Shown: piece by piece, positions 1 to 6,074 of the stretch
How the letters are laid out: the number at the start of each line of letters is the position of its first letter
How positions within the stretch are numbered: position 1 is the first letter of the stretch
Assembly: GCA_031273835.1 (NCBI GenBank)
Contig: JAISRD010000189.1
Coordinates: 1 to 6,625 of the forward strand
Direction: 5' to 3'
Source: Treponema sp.
Lineage (GTDB): Bacteria; Spirochaetota; Spirochaetia; Treponematales; Breznakiellaceae
Length of the DNA stretch: 6,625 bases
Notes under the pieces: generated by a model
Seen by the model: only the letters and a program-made list of their open reading frames with translations
Told to the model about the DNA's origin: nothing
Databases searched by the model: none
Made by a program: the position numbers and the translations under genes

Positions 1-1
1 G

Positions 2-631
2 ATAGCCTCGTTCCTGGTTTCGCAGTACGGCGTCAAGTCCGGTATTTTCCGGGCGGATGTTTCCAGCGAAGAAGAGGTCCCCCCGATTTTTGATGAAGCG
101 GAAAAGGTTCTGGGCGGACCGGTAACAATTCTGGTAAATAACGCGGGGATCTGTCCCCATGTTAATATAGTAGATTCTGATTTTAAATCCTGGAAAGATT
201 GTATGGCGATCAATGTGGACAGCATGTTCCTCATGTGCCGTGAATTCATAAGGAGGAACATACCCCGTTCCTGCGGGGGCCGTATCATCAACATCGCAAG
301 CCAGGCGGCCTTTAACGGCTCTAAAAACGGCAAGACCCACTATTCAGCCTCCAAGGGGGCGGTCGTGTCCTTCGGCATATCCCTGGCGAAGGAAGTGGCA
401 AAGTACAATATTTTTGTAAACACCGTTTGTCCCGGTATGCTCCTTACGGAGCTTACCTCGGTTACCCTCACCGATGAAGAGGCAGTAAAAAAGTACAAAC
501 AGAACCTTCTGCTGGGCCGCCTTGAGGAGGTGTCCGAGGTGGGCGAGATGGTGGCTTTTCTCGCAAGCGACGCGGTGTCCTATTCTACCGGCGCCGTTTT
601 CGATGTAACCGGCGGAATGATGTCCCGCTAG
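2..631 (+). CDS. Short-chain dehydrogenase/reductase (SDR), N-terminus cut by window edge
   Basis: This is a classical SDR, an NAD(P)(H)-dependent oxidoreductase of the cytoplasm that here probably acts on a sugar or polyol. The reading frame is open from base 2, so the gene starts left of the window. The ATG at 203 is internal, because conserved SDR sequence lies upstream of it. Counting from the first full codon, I see an ADV motif (about residues 18-20), NNAG (46-49), the Asn of the catalytic tetrad (about 71, AINV), Ser100 in NIAS, and Tyr114-x-x-x-Lys118 in YSASK. A typical C-terminal FLASD...G..FDVTGG end follows. About 209 residues are present. Classical SDRs have about 250, so only the TGxxxGxG cofactor-binding start is missing and cofactor preference cannot be read. 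The kinase gene begins 26 nt downstream, consistent with one operon. The substrate cannot be deduced. Confidence 0.93.
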   Translation: MASFLVSQYGVKSGIFRADVSSEEEVPPIFDEAEKVLGGPVTILVNNAGICPHVNIVDSDFKSWKDCMAINVDSMFLMCREFIRRNIPRSCGGRIINIASQAAFNGSKNGKTHYSASKGAVVSFGISLAKEVAKYNIFVNTVCPGMLLTELTSVTLTDEEAVKKYKQNLLLGRLEEVSEVGEMVAFLASDAVSYSTGAVFDVTGGMMSR

Positions 632-657
632 GGCGCCGGGTATGGAGGATTAACAAA

Positions 658-2172
658 ATGGCGGAATTTGTTTTAGGCATTGATTACGGGTCCACGATGA
701 TTAAGGCCGGCGTGTTTGACATGGAGGGCGCGGAAAAAGGGGTCTGCTCGGTTAAGGTGGACAACGTTTCCCCTAAAACGGGCTGGTACGAGCGGGACCT
801 GGAAGGGGTTTGGGAATCTTCCAAAGCCGCCATAGCCGGGGCCGTTAAAAACGCCGCCGAAAAGGGTATTTCCGCCGCCGACATAGCGGCCCTTTCCTTG
901 ACCGGCCACGGCAACGGCGCCCACCTGGCGGACGCCGACGGCAGGGGAATGCGCCCGGCGATTGAGGGTACCGACGCCAGGGCCGCCGCCTATGTGGAAC
1001 GGTGGAAAAAAGACGGTTCCTTCAGCCGTATTCATCCGTTGAATATGCAGGCCATCTGGCCCGCCCATTCCCTCTGCGTCATGGCCTGGCTGCGGGATAA
1101 TGAACGGGAAATCCTCAACAAAACCAAATGGGTCCTTAACCCTAAAGACTATATCAGGCTCCGTCTGACAGGCGAAGCGTTTCTTGAATATTCCGACGCT
1201 TCGGGGAGCGGCCTCATCAATACCAGGGATAGAAAGATCGATCCCTCCATGCTGGATATTGTGGGTCTGGGTTTTCTGGCGGAAAAAATGCCCCCCCTTA
1301 AATACGCCGCCGATATATGCGGGCATATTACCCGGTCCGCCGCCGGGGAAACGGGCCTTAAGGCCGGTATCCCCGTGGCCGCCGGCTGTTATGATATTGA
1401 CTCGGCGGGCCTTGCCACGGGCCTTACCGATGAATCGGTGATGAATGTGATTGTCGGGTCCTGGGCGAATAATCAGTTTATTTCCAGGACGCCTCTGGTA
1501 AGCGAAGACTTTTTTTCCACCACGGTTTACGCCATTGAAGGCTACTATCTCATGCTTGAGGGCAGCGCCACGGGGGCCATCAACCTGGAATGGTTTGTGG
1601 AACGTTTTATGGAGGCCGACAAAAAAGCGGCTAAGGCGGCGGGCAGGAGCGTTTATGCCCTCTGCGACGAAGCGGCCGCTTCGGTTAAGCCCGGCGCCTC
1701 GGAGATCATCTTTCTTCCCTTTCTCTACGGGAGTAATGTAAACCTTAAGGCCAGGGGAACCCTTATCGGTATGGAGGGAAGCCATTCCAGGAGCGAAGTG
1801 ATACGGGCCTTCTTTGAGGGAATATGCTTTACCCACCGCTACCATATCGAAAAAATGGCCGCCTACGGTCCGGTCCCGGCGGCAGTCCGTATGGCCGGGG
1901 GGGCGGCTAAATCCGACGTATGGCGGCAGATGTTTGCCGACGTGCTTGACAAATCAATCGAAATAACCGGCGCCACCGAACTCGGTACCCTGGGGGCGGC
2001 CATGTGCGCCGCGGTCTCGGCGGGAGCCTATTCCGCCCTGCCCGAAGCGGCGGCAAAAATGGTCAAGGTGACAGGCCGTACCGATCCCAACCCCGCCCTT
2101 ACCGGCATATACAGCGCCAAGTACGGGAATTACAGGCGGGCAATCGACGCGCTGGATGCCTACTGGAGATAA
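658..2172 (+). CDS. FGGY-family carbohydrate kinase, L-xylulose kinase (LyxK)-like
   Basis: This is an ATP-dependent sugar kinase of 504 aa, the usual FGGY length. The N-terminal lobe opens with a phosphate-binding segment, IDYGST (residues 8-13). Asp246 in the GCYD stretch is the probable catalytic base. A second-signature region lies at about 367-391, and the adenosine-binding AGGAAKSDVW segment is at 413-422. Several stretches match what I remember of E. coli LyxK: the GW.ERD segment near 42-47, NLEWF (309-313) and FLPFLYGSN (352-360). I therefore prefer L-xylulose or a related ketopentose as substrate over D-xylulose or glycerol. That is recall rather than a computed alignment, and other polyol or ketose kinases (for example erythritol kinase) remain possible. 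GGAGG at 644-648, 9 nt before the ATG, supports the start. The UroD-like gene follows after 2 nt, indicating tight co-transcription. The product would be a phosphoketose entering the pentose phosphate pathway. Confidence 0.9.
   Translation: MAEFVLGIDYGSTMIKAGVFDMEGAEKGVCSVKVDNVSPKTGWYERDLEGVWESSKAAIAGAVKNAAEKGISAADIAALSLTGHGNGAHLADADGRGMRPAIEGTDARAAAYVERWKKDGSFSRIHPLNMQAIWPAHSLCVMAWLRDNEREILNKTKWVLNPKDYIRLRLTGEAFLEYSDASGSGLINTRDRKIDPSMLDIVGLGFLAEKMPPLKYAADICGHITRSAAGETGLKAGIPVAAGCYDIDSAGLATGLTDESVMNVIVGSWANNQFISRTPLVSEDFFSTTVYAIEGYYLMLEGSATGAINLEWFVERFMEADKKAAKAAGRSVYALCDEAAASVKPGASEIIFLPFLYGSNVNLKARGTLIGMEGSHSRSEVIRAFFEGICFTHRYHIEKMAAYGPVPAAVRMAGGAAKSDVWRQMFADVLDKSIEITGATELGTLGAAMCAAVSAGAYSALPEAAAKMVKVTGRTDPNPALTGIYSAKYGNYRRAIDALDAYWR
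2165..2168 (+). promoter_or_regulatory. Ribosome binding site that fixes the UroD-like start
   Basis: GGAG lies inside the last codons of the kinase gene, 6 nt before the ATG at 2175. It selects that ATG over the in-frame ATG at 2004, which would add 57 Arg/Gly-rich residues that are only the kinase gene read in another frame. The 2-nt gap between stop and start suggests translational coupling. Confidence 0.75.
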
Positions 2173-2174
2173 TA

Positions 2175-3188
2175 ATGAATAGCGAAGAGCGGGTCATGGG
2201 CGCCCTGGGTCTTAAACCCATAGACAGGGTGCCGACCTTTGAGTGGGAACTGAGCCGCGTTGTTATCGAGGCCCTTACCCCCGGCGAGGATGAATTGGGC
2301 TTTGTTGAAAAGATGGACCTCGACGGTATCTGCGTATATCCGGATTATAGAAATGAAAAGATCGACGATTCGAGTTACCGTACCGAATGGGGGATCATCA
2401 AGAAAAAGACCCAGGAGGTACAGGATATTCCCACCGGAGGGCCCGTCAAGGAACCTGAGGACCTTGACGGGTATAAACCCCCGGACCCCGCCGCTCCCTG
2501 GCGGCTTGATTCGATGAACAGGGCCTTAAAACGCTTTAAGGGAAAGCGGGCGGTGATCCTCCACCTGAACGATGTTTTTTCCCTGCCCTCCCGGATCATG
2601 GCCTTTGATGAATTTCTCATGGCCATATATGCCGAGCCGGAAATGGCGGACAGGCTTATCGGTATGGCCGTGGAGTACAATATAGCCCTGGCAAAACGGG
2701 CCTGGGATGAGGGGCTCCGTATTGTTATGACCGGCGACGATTATTGTTATTCCACAGGGCCGATGTTTTCCCCTGAAAAATTCCGGGAGCTGTTTTATCC
2801 CTGGTATAAAAAGGTGATGGGCGCTTATAAGGACATGGGTTTTATGGTGATAAAGCACTGCGACGGCAATGTGCTTCCCCTTATCGACATGCTTACCGAC
2901 GCGGCAATCGACTGTTACGATCCTATGGAACCCGCTGCGGGCATGGAATTATCCTGGTTCAAGGAGAAGTACGGTTCCCGGCTTTGTCTTAAGGGCAATG
3001 TTGACTGCGGGCAGACCCTTACCTTTGGAAGCGTGGAGGACACGGTTAACGAAACCAGGGACTGCCTCCGTGCGGGTATGCCCGGTTACGGCTATATTCT
3101 TTCTTCGTCAAACAGTATTCATTCGAAGGTAAAGCCTGAAAACTACAGGGCCATGATAGATACCCTCCATGAATTCGGGGTTTACTGA
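2175..3188 (+). CDS. Uroporphyrinogen decarboxylase-fold protein (UroD/MtaA/CmuA superfamily), function unknown
   Basis: The protein has 337 aa and looks cytoplasmic. It resembles the large group annotated as uroporphyrinogen decarboxylase family protein, which includes true HemE and the methylcobamide:thiol methyltransferases MtaA/MtbA/CmuA. Visible landmarks are the N-terminal NSEERVMGAL...DRVP segment (2-20), TGDDYCYSTGPMFSPE (186-201), KHCDGNVLPLID (227-238), KGNVDC (273-278), and GYILSSSNSIHS...PENY (306-324). It lacks the Arg-rich substrate-binding N-terminus expected of HemE, and no haem genes are nearby, so haem synthesis is unlikely. MtaA-type enzymes bind Zn through HxC plus a later Cys. 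Here the corresponding places read His228-Cys-Asp230 and, by my hand alignment, Asn313, so methyl transfer to coenzyme M is not assured. Being 2 nt behind a sugar kinase gene points to a role in the same sugar or polyol pathway. The chemistry is unknown; demethylation of a methylated substrate is only a hypothesis. Confidence 0.88.
   Translation: MNSEERVMGALGLKPIDRVPTFEWELSRVVIEALTPGEDELGFVEKMDLDGICVYPDYRNEKIDDSSYRTEWGIIKKKTQEVQDIPTGGPVKEPEDLDGYKPPDPAAPWRLDSMNRALKRFKGKRAVILHLNDVFSLPSRIMAFDEFLMAIYAEPEMADRLIGMAVEYNIALAKRAWDEGLRIVMTGDDYCYSTGPMFSPEKFRELFYPWYKKVMGAYKDMGFMVIKHCDGNVLPLIDMLTDAAIDCYDPMEPAAGMELSWFKEKYGSRLCLKGNVDCGQTLTFGSVEDTVNETRDCLRAGMPGYGYILSSSNSIHSKVKPENYRAMIDTLHEFGVY
2442..2471. 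repeat. Perfect 10-bp inverted repeat inside the UroD-like gene
   Basis: CCCGTCAAGG at 2442-2451 is the exact reverse complement of CCTTGACGGG at 2462-2471, with a 10-nt spacer. It lies in codons for the PVKEPEDLDG segment. A stable mRNA hairpin is possible, but there is no T-run after it and it may be chance. Confidence 0.5.
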
Positions 3189-3289
3189 AAAAAAGAGGGG
3201 GTCCTAAAATATCAAATTGGGGCCGCCTTAAATTAAAAACGGCCTCTTTGAGGCTGCTTCAAACGCTACAACAGCAAGGAGAACTGTAA
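3189..3289 (+). promoter_or_regulatory. Intergenic region with three mutually exclusive stem-loops
   Basis: This is the longest gap inside the + strand gene run. The element CGGCCTCTTT at 3240-3249 can pair with three partners: AAAGAGG at 3192-3198 (7 bp with 3243-3249), GGGGCCG at 3219-3225 (7 bp including one G-T, with 3240-3246), or GAGGCTG at 3250-3256 (7 bp including one G-T, triloop TTT, with 3240-3246). None is followed by a T-run, so it is not a classical intrinsic terminator. It could be an mRNA processing or stability element, a weak attenuator, or a 3' end cap for the upstream message. The ribosome binding site AAGGAGA at 3276-3282, 7 nt before the next ATG, lies outside the stems. 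I found no convincing -35/-10 pair. Confidence 0.4.
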
Positions 3290-4312
3290 ATGAAGAGAAT
3301 CGTGTGGCACGGTGTAAAGGATGTGCGTCTTGAAACTGACGCCCCTATTCCCCAATGTGAGGAAGGGGGGGTGCTGATAAAAATGGAAGCCTTTTCGGTA
3401 TGCGGGACCGATATCAAGGCCTATAATGTGGGAAATACCCGCCTTACCCACCCCCAAACGGTGGGCCATGAATTTGCGGGCCGTATTGAGGAAAGCAAAA
3501 ATCCGGCTTTTTCAAAGGGCGACCGGGTGGTAATGGCCCCTACCATAGGCTGCGGAGAGTGCTTTTACTGCAAAAAGGGGAAGCGTAATCTCTGCGCCAA
3601 ACCCAGATCTATAGGCTTTCAGATCCCCGGCGCCATGGCCGAGTATATGCCCCTCCCCGTTGACGCGATTGCCGGAGGGCATCTGATTAAATGTCCAGAG
3701 GATATACCCGCGCCGGTGGCGGCCATCGCGGAGCCCCTGAGCTGCGTCATCAACGGACTCTCCCGCGCACCGGTTTCCCAAATGGAAGATGTCCTTGTCA
3801 TAGGCACGGGCGCCATCGGCCTTCTTCATTCCATTGCCATACGGGACGCCGGGGTAAAGAATATCGTTACCAGCGAATTTCCCGGACACAAGGCGGATAT
3901 CGCGAAGAGCCTGGGCTTTACCGTCATAGCCCCCGGGGAACTTGAGAAAAGGTACAAAGATCTTTCAAAGGGCCTGGGCTTTGAGCTTGTGGTTATCGCC
4001 GCGCCGTCTCAGCAGGTCCAGGAAACCGCTCCCTCCTATGCCCGTAAGGGGGGCTATGTTTCTTATTTTGCCAGTCTTCCCCCGGAACATGAAAAGCTCA
4101 ATATGTCGAGCCGCATGATTCACTACAACGAACTGGTACTGTACGGAACCTCCGATTCAACCCCCAAACATGTTGAGGAAGCGGTAAGACTTTTGTCGGC
4201 GCGGAAGGATGATTTTGCCAAGATGATCACCGTCCTCCCCATGGAACAGTGGCTTGAGGGCTACCAGGGTGTGATGGATATGCGCTACGCCAAGGTAGTC
4301 TTGACGCCCTAG
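3290..4312 (+). CDS. Zn-dependent medium-chain alcohol/polyol dehydrogenase (GatD/sorbitol dehydrogenase-like)
   Basis: This is a cytoplasmic NAD-dependent oxidoreductase of the medium-chain (MDR) family, 340 aa, normal length. The catalytic zinc site is seen as Cys38 (CGTD), His60-Glu61 (GHE) and Glu148 (AEPLSC). The structural zinc lobe has four cysteines at 88, 91, 94 and 102 in the usual CxxCxxC...C spacing. The Rossmann motif GTGAIG is at 172-177. An acidic Glu196 after the second Rossmann strand (VTSEF) favours NAD over NADP. The family includes galactitol-1-phosphate, sorbitol, L-threonine and L-arabitol dehydrogenases; sequence alone does not choose among them. The neighbouring ketose kinase favours oxidation of a polyol, or of a polyol phosphate, to the ketose. 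AAGGAGA at 3276-3282 supports the start. The next gene starts 21 nt after the stop. Confidence 0.93.
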   Translation: MKRIVWHGVKDVRLETDAPIPQCEEGGVLIKMEAFSVCGTDIKAYNVGNTRLTHPQTVGHEFAGRIEESKNPAFSKGDRVVMAPTIGCGECFYCKKGKRNLCAKPRSIGFQIPGAMAEYMPLPVDAIAGGHLIKCPEDIPAPVAAIAEPLSCVINGLSRAPVSQMEDVLVIGTGAIGLLHSIAIRDAGVKNIVTSEFPGHKADIAKSLGFTVIAPGELEKRYKDLSKGLGFELVVIAAPSQQVQETAPSYARKGGYVSYFASLPPEHEKLNMSSRMIHYNELVLYGTSDSTPKHVEEAVRLLSARKDDFAKMITVLPMEQWLEGYQGVMDMRYAKVVLTP

Positions 4313-4313
4313 C

Positions 4314-4333
4314 GGAAGGGAAAACACAGGCGG
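4314..4333 (+). promoter_or_regulatory. Weak or poorly spaced ribosome binding region before the 302-aa protein
   Basis: GGAAGGG at 4314-4320 is 13 nt before the ATG at 4334, and an AGGCGG run (4328-4333) abuts the ATG directly; neither is ideally spaced. In-frame alternatives are ATG 4337 and ATG 4409, the latter just before the membrane segment. Every other start in the window where the upstream sequence is visible has a well-placed GGAG-type site, so this gene may be translated less efficiently or its start may be misplaced. Confidence 0.35.
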
Positions 4334-5242
4334 ATGATGAAAGGCGGAACTTCCGGATCTTCCGATGGATCAGGCAATAGACCGGTTGACAGATCGATTG
4401 ACAGGTCAATGGCGCTCACCATAACCGCGGCGTTCCTTATCGTGGCCGCCGCGGCGGTCTTTGTCTGCCTTTACCGCTTTACCGGGATCTTTAGTTCCGG
4501 GCCGAAATCCCTTTTCCCTCCCTCGGAAAAACGCATAGCCCGTAATTTGGATTTCGGTGATTTCCGCTGGCCGGAAGAACTTTTGGAGCTGAACCTTCCT
4601 TCGTATAAAAAGGATTTTGCCGTTTTCAGCGCCTTTAGTTATTCAGGAACGGAAAACAGCCTTACCCTGGTTTACGCGTCCAGGGCAAAGCTTGACGACA
4701 TCAGAGCCCACTATCTGGGACTGCTTGAAAACCCCTCCGTCGGGGAAAGAAACGACCAGGGGGTTTTGAATCTCACGGGAACTATACGGGGCAGGGCCGT
4801 TACGGTTTTGAATTATTTCAGTGAGGTCAGCAGCCTTATTGAGGTGACTATGGAAATGACCGGGGAATATACCGGCATAATACGGCAAAAAATAATCGGT
4901 TCCTTCCCCGAAGATGCCCTTGCGGCGGCGCCTGAAATCGGCTCCTTTGCCTCCGGCGAGAGCGATTCCGGCTATGTGATGTACGGGTTTAATGCCTTTG
5001 CCGAAGACATATACGCCAACATACCGGTTTTTTCCCGGGCCTATGGTTTCGGCGGAACCATTGAGGAACTACGGGAAAAAATCAATTCCCTGGGGGAACA
5101 GTACACCGATACGGCATCCGCCATCATAGGCGGGGGAACAGCGGAGATAAAACACGACGGCTGGCTTTATCAGGTAAAGCCCCTGGAAGAGGGCGGGCGG
5201 ATTAAAGTGGCCTTGATCATACAAAACATACCGGAGACGTGA
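4334..5242 (+). CDS. Hypothetical single-pass membrane-anchored protein with probable internal duplication
   Basis: I do not recognise this 302-aa protein. It has a short polar N-terminus with Arg16, Arg20 and Arg24, then one hydrophobic segment at about residues 27-47 (from ALTITAAF to VCLY), then a soluble remainder. The positive charges before the segment predict N-terminus in and the C-terminal bulk outside the cytoplasmic membrane (signal anchor). There is no lipobox: the only Cys, at 45, sits within the hydrophobic stretch. The soluble part seems to hold two similar alpha/beta units at about 92-175 and 213-299. Each has a helix of the form LDDIRAHYLGLL or IEELREKINSLG followed by beta-rich sequence ending in alternating hydrophobics (LIEVTMEM; IKVALIIQN). 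It lies 21 nt after the dehydrogenase and 24 nt before the next SDR, so it is probably co-transcribed. The start is uncertain (4334, 4337 or 4409). No catalytic motif is evident. Confidence 0.75.
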   Translation: MMKGGTSGSSDGSGNRPVDRSIDRSMALTITAAFLIVAAAAVFVCLYRFTGIFSSGPKSLFPPSEKRIARNLDFGDFRWPEELLELNLPSYKKDFAVFSAFSYSGTENSLTLVYASRAKLDDIRAHYLGLLENPSVGERNDQGVLNLTGTIRGRAVTVLNYFSEVSSLIEVTMEMTGEYTGIIRQKIIGSFPEDALAAAPEIGSFASGESDSGYVMYGFNAFAEDIYANIPVFSRAYGFGGTIEELREKINSLGEQYTDTASAIIGGGTAEIKHDGWLYQVKPLEEGGRIKVALIIQNIPET

Positions 5243-5266
5243 AAAAAATTTATTGGAGGATCTATT

Positions 5267-6022
5267 ATGCGAGAAGACAGATTTACCGGCAAAGCGGCGT
5301 TCATAACCGGCGCCGGTCAGGGTATGGGTTTCCAGACCGCCCTGGATATGGCCAAAGAGGGCGCCAGGGTTGTTATTTCCGACGTTGATGAAGGGGTCTT
5401 AAACGAGGCGGGCGAGACCCTTAAGAAAAACGGCGCGGCCTATCTTGCCCTGAAATGCGATGTTTCGGACCGTGTCCAGGTGGAAGAGGCGGTTAAAAAA
5501 ACCGTCGACGCCTTCGGCAGGCTGGACATACTTATCAACAATGCGGGGATACTAAAGAATTTCCCCATTGAGGAAACCACCGATGAACTCCTTGAAAAAA
5601 CCATAGGCATCAATGTCATGGGCGCCCTCTATGCGATAAGGGCGGTAACCCCGGTAATGAAAAAGCAGCGTTACGGCCGTATCATCAATGTTTCCTCGAT
5701 CTGCGGCAAAATGGGGGATCACTCCACCACCTATGTATACGGCGCGTCCAAGGGCGCCCTGCTCAGCGTTACCCGTTCCGTGGCGTATCAGCTTGGGCCC
5801 TTCGGGGTTACCTGCAACAGTATCGCCCCCCATGCGGTTATGACAAAACTCATGGCCTATTGGGACGAGGGCAGGAGAAAGGACGCGGCGGAAAAAATAC
5901 CGGTCCGCCGCCTGGGAACCGTGGAGGATATGTCCAGCCTGATGATGTTCCTCGCCTCCGATGAAGCGGGCTTTATCAACGGGGAGAATGTCAATATCAA
6001 CGGCGGCTATTACATGGATTAA
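5267..6022 (+). CDS. Short-chain dehydrogenase/reductase (SDR), complete
   Basis: This is a complete classical SDR of 251 aa, a cytoplasmic NAD-dependent oxidoreductase. The cofactor motif TGAGQGMG is at residues 14-21. Asp39 after the second strand (VVISD) favours NAD(H). CDVSD is at 64-68 and NNAG at 91-94. The catalytic tetrad reads Asn116, Ser144 (NVSS), Tyr158 and Lys162 (YGASK). The C-terminal FLASD (228-232) and NINGG end are typical. It resembles FabG or polyol/glucose dehydrogenase-type SDRs, but in this operon a sugar or polyol substrate is more likely than acyl-ACP. It is clearly diverged from the partial SDR at the left edge, so the two need not share a substrate. GGAGGA at 5255-5260, 6 nt before the ATG, supports the start. 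It is the last + strand gene before a convergent hairpin. Confidence 0.95.
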   Translation: MREDRFTGKAAFITGAGQGMGFQTALDMAKEGARVVISDVDEGVLNEAGETLKKNGAAYLALKCDVSDRVQVEEAVKKTVDAFGRLDILINNAGILKNFPIEETTDELLEKTIGINVMGALYAIRAVTPVMKKQRYGRIINVSSICGKMGDHSTTYVYGASKGALLSVTRSVAYQLGPFGVTCNSIAPHAVMTKLMAYWDEGRRKDAAEKIPVRRLGTVEDMSSLMMFLASDEAGFINGENVNINGGYYMD

Positions 6023-6027
6023 CGGCT

Positions 6028-6060
6028 CTTTGGGATTCCAAAGTATTTGGAATCCCAAAG
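6028..6060. terminator. Perfect 15-bp hairpin between convergent genes, probable bidirectional terminator
   Basis: CTTTGGGATTCCAAA (6028-6042) and its exact reverse complement (6046-6060) flank a GTA loop; T6027-A6061 adds a sixteenth pair. It begins 5 nt after the SDR stop and ends 14 nt before the regulator's stop, where a shared terminator would be expected. There is no T-run after the stem on either strand, so termination may be Rho-assisted, or the stem may protect 3' ends. Each arm is itself a small inverted repeat, TTTGG-N4-CCAAA. Confidence 0.7.
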
Positions 6061-6074
6061 AAGCTCCGCACGGT

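Noticed and set aside
203..205. ATG at 203 as the start of the first SDR
   Set aside because: The NNAG and ADV motifs of the same fold lie upstream in the same open frame, so the gene is simply cut by the window edge.
673..1845. Long 390-codon open frame on the minus strand opposite the kinase
   Set aside because: Its translation is rich in Gly, Pro, Arg and His with no family motif, and it lies fully antisense to a well-supported kinase. It is a by-product of GC-rich codon use.
2004..2174. N-terminal extension of the UroD-like gene from an ATG at 2004
   Set aside because: The added 57 residues are an out-of-frame reading of the kinase C-terminus and do not resemble the family. A GGAG site 6 nt before the ATG at 2175 gives the better start.
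2175..3188. Assignment as HemE, the haem-pathway uroporphyrinogen decarboxylase
   Set aside because: The HemE N-terminal substrate-binding pattern is absent, the conserved HCDGN and SSNSIH segments differ, and the context is sugar metabolism.
3189..3289. Classical intrinsic terminator or sigma-70 promoter in the intergenic gap
   Set aside because: The stems lack a following T-run, and no -35/-10 pair with acceptable spacing could be found by eye.
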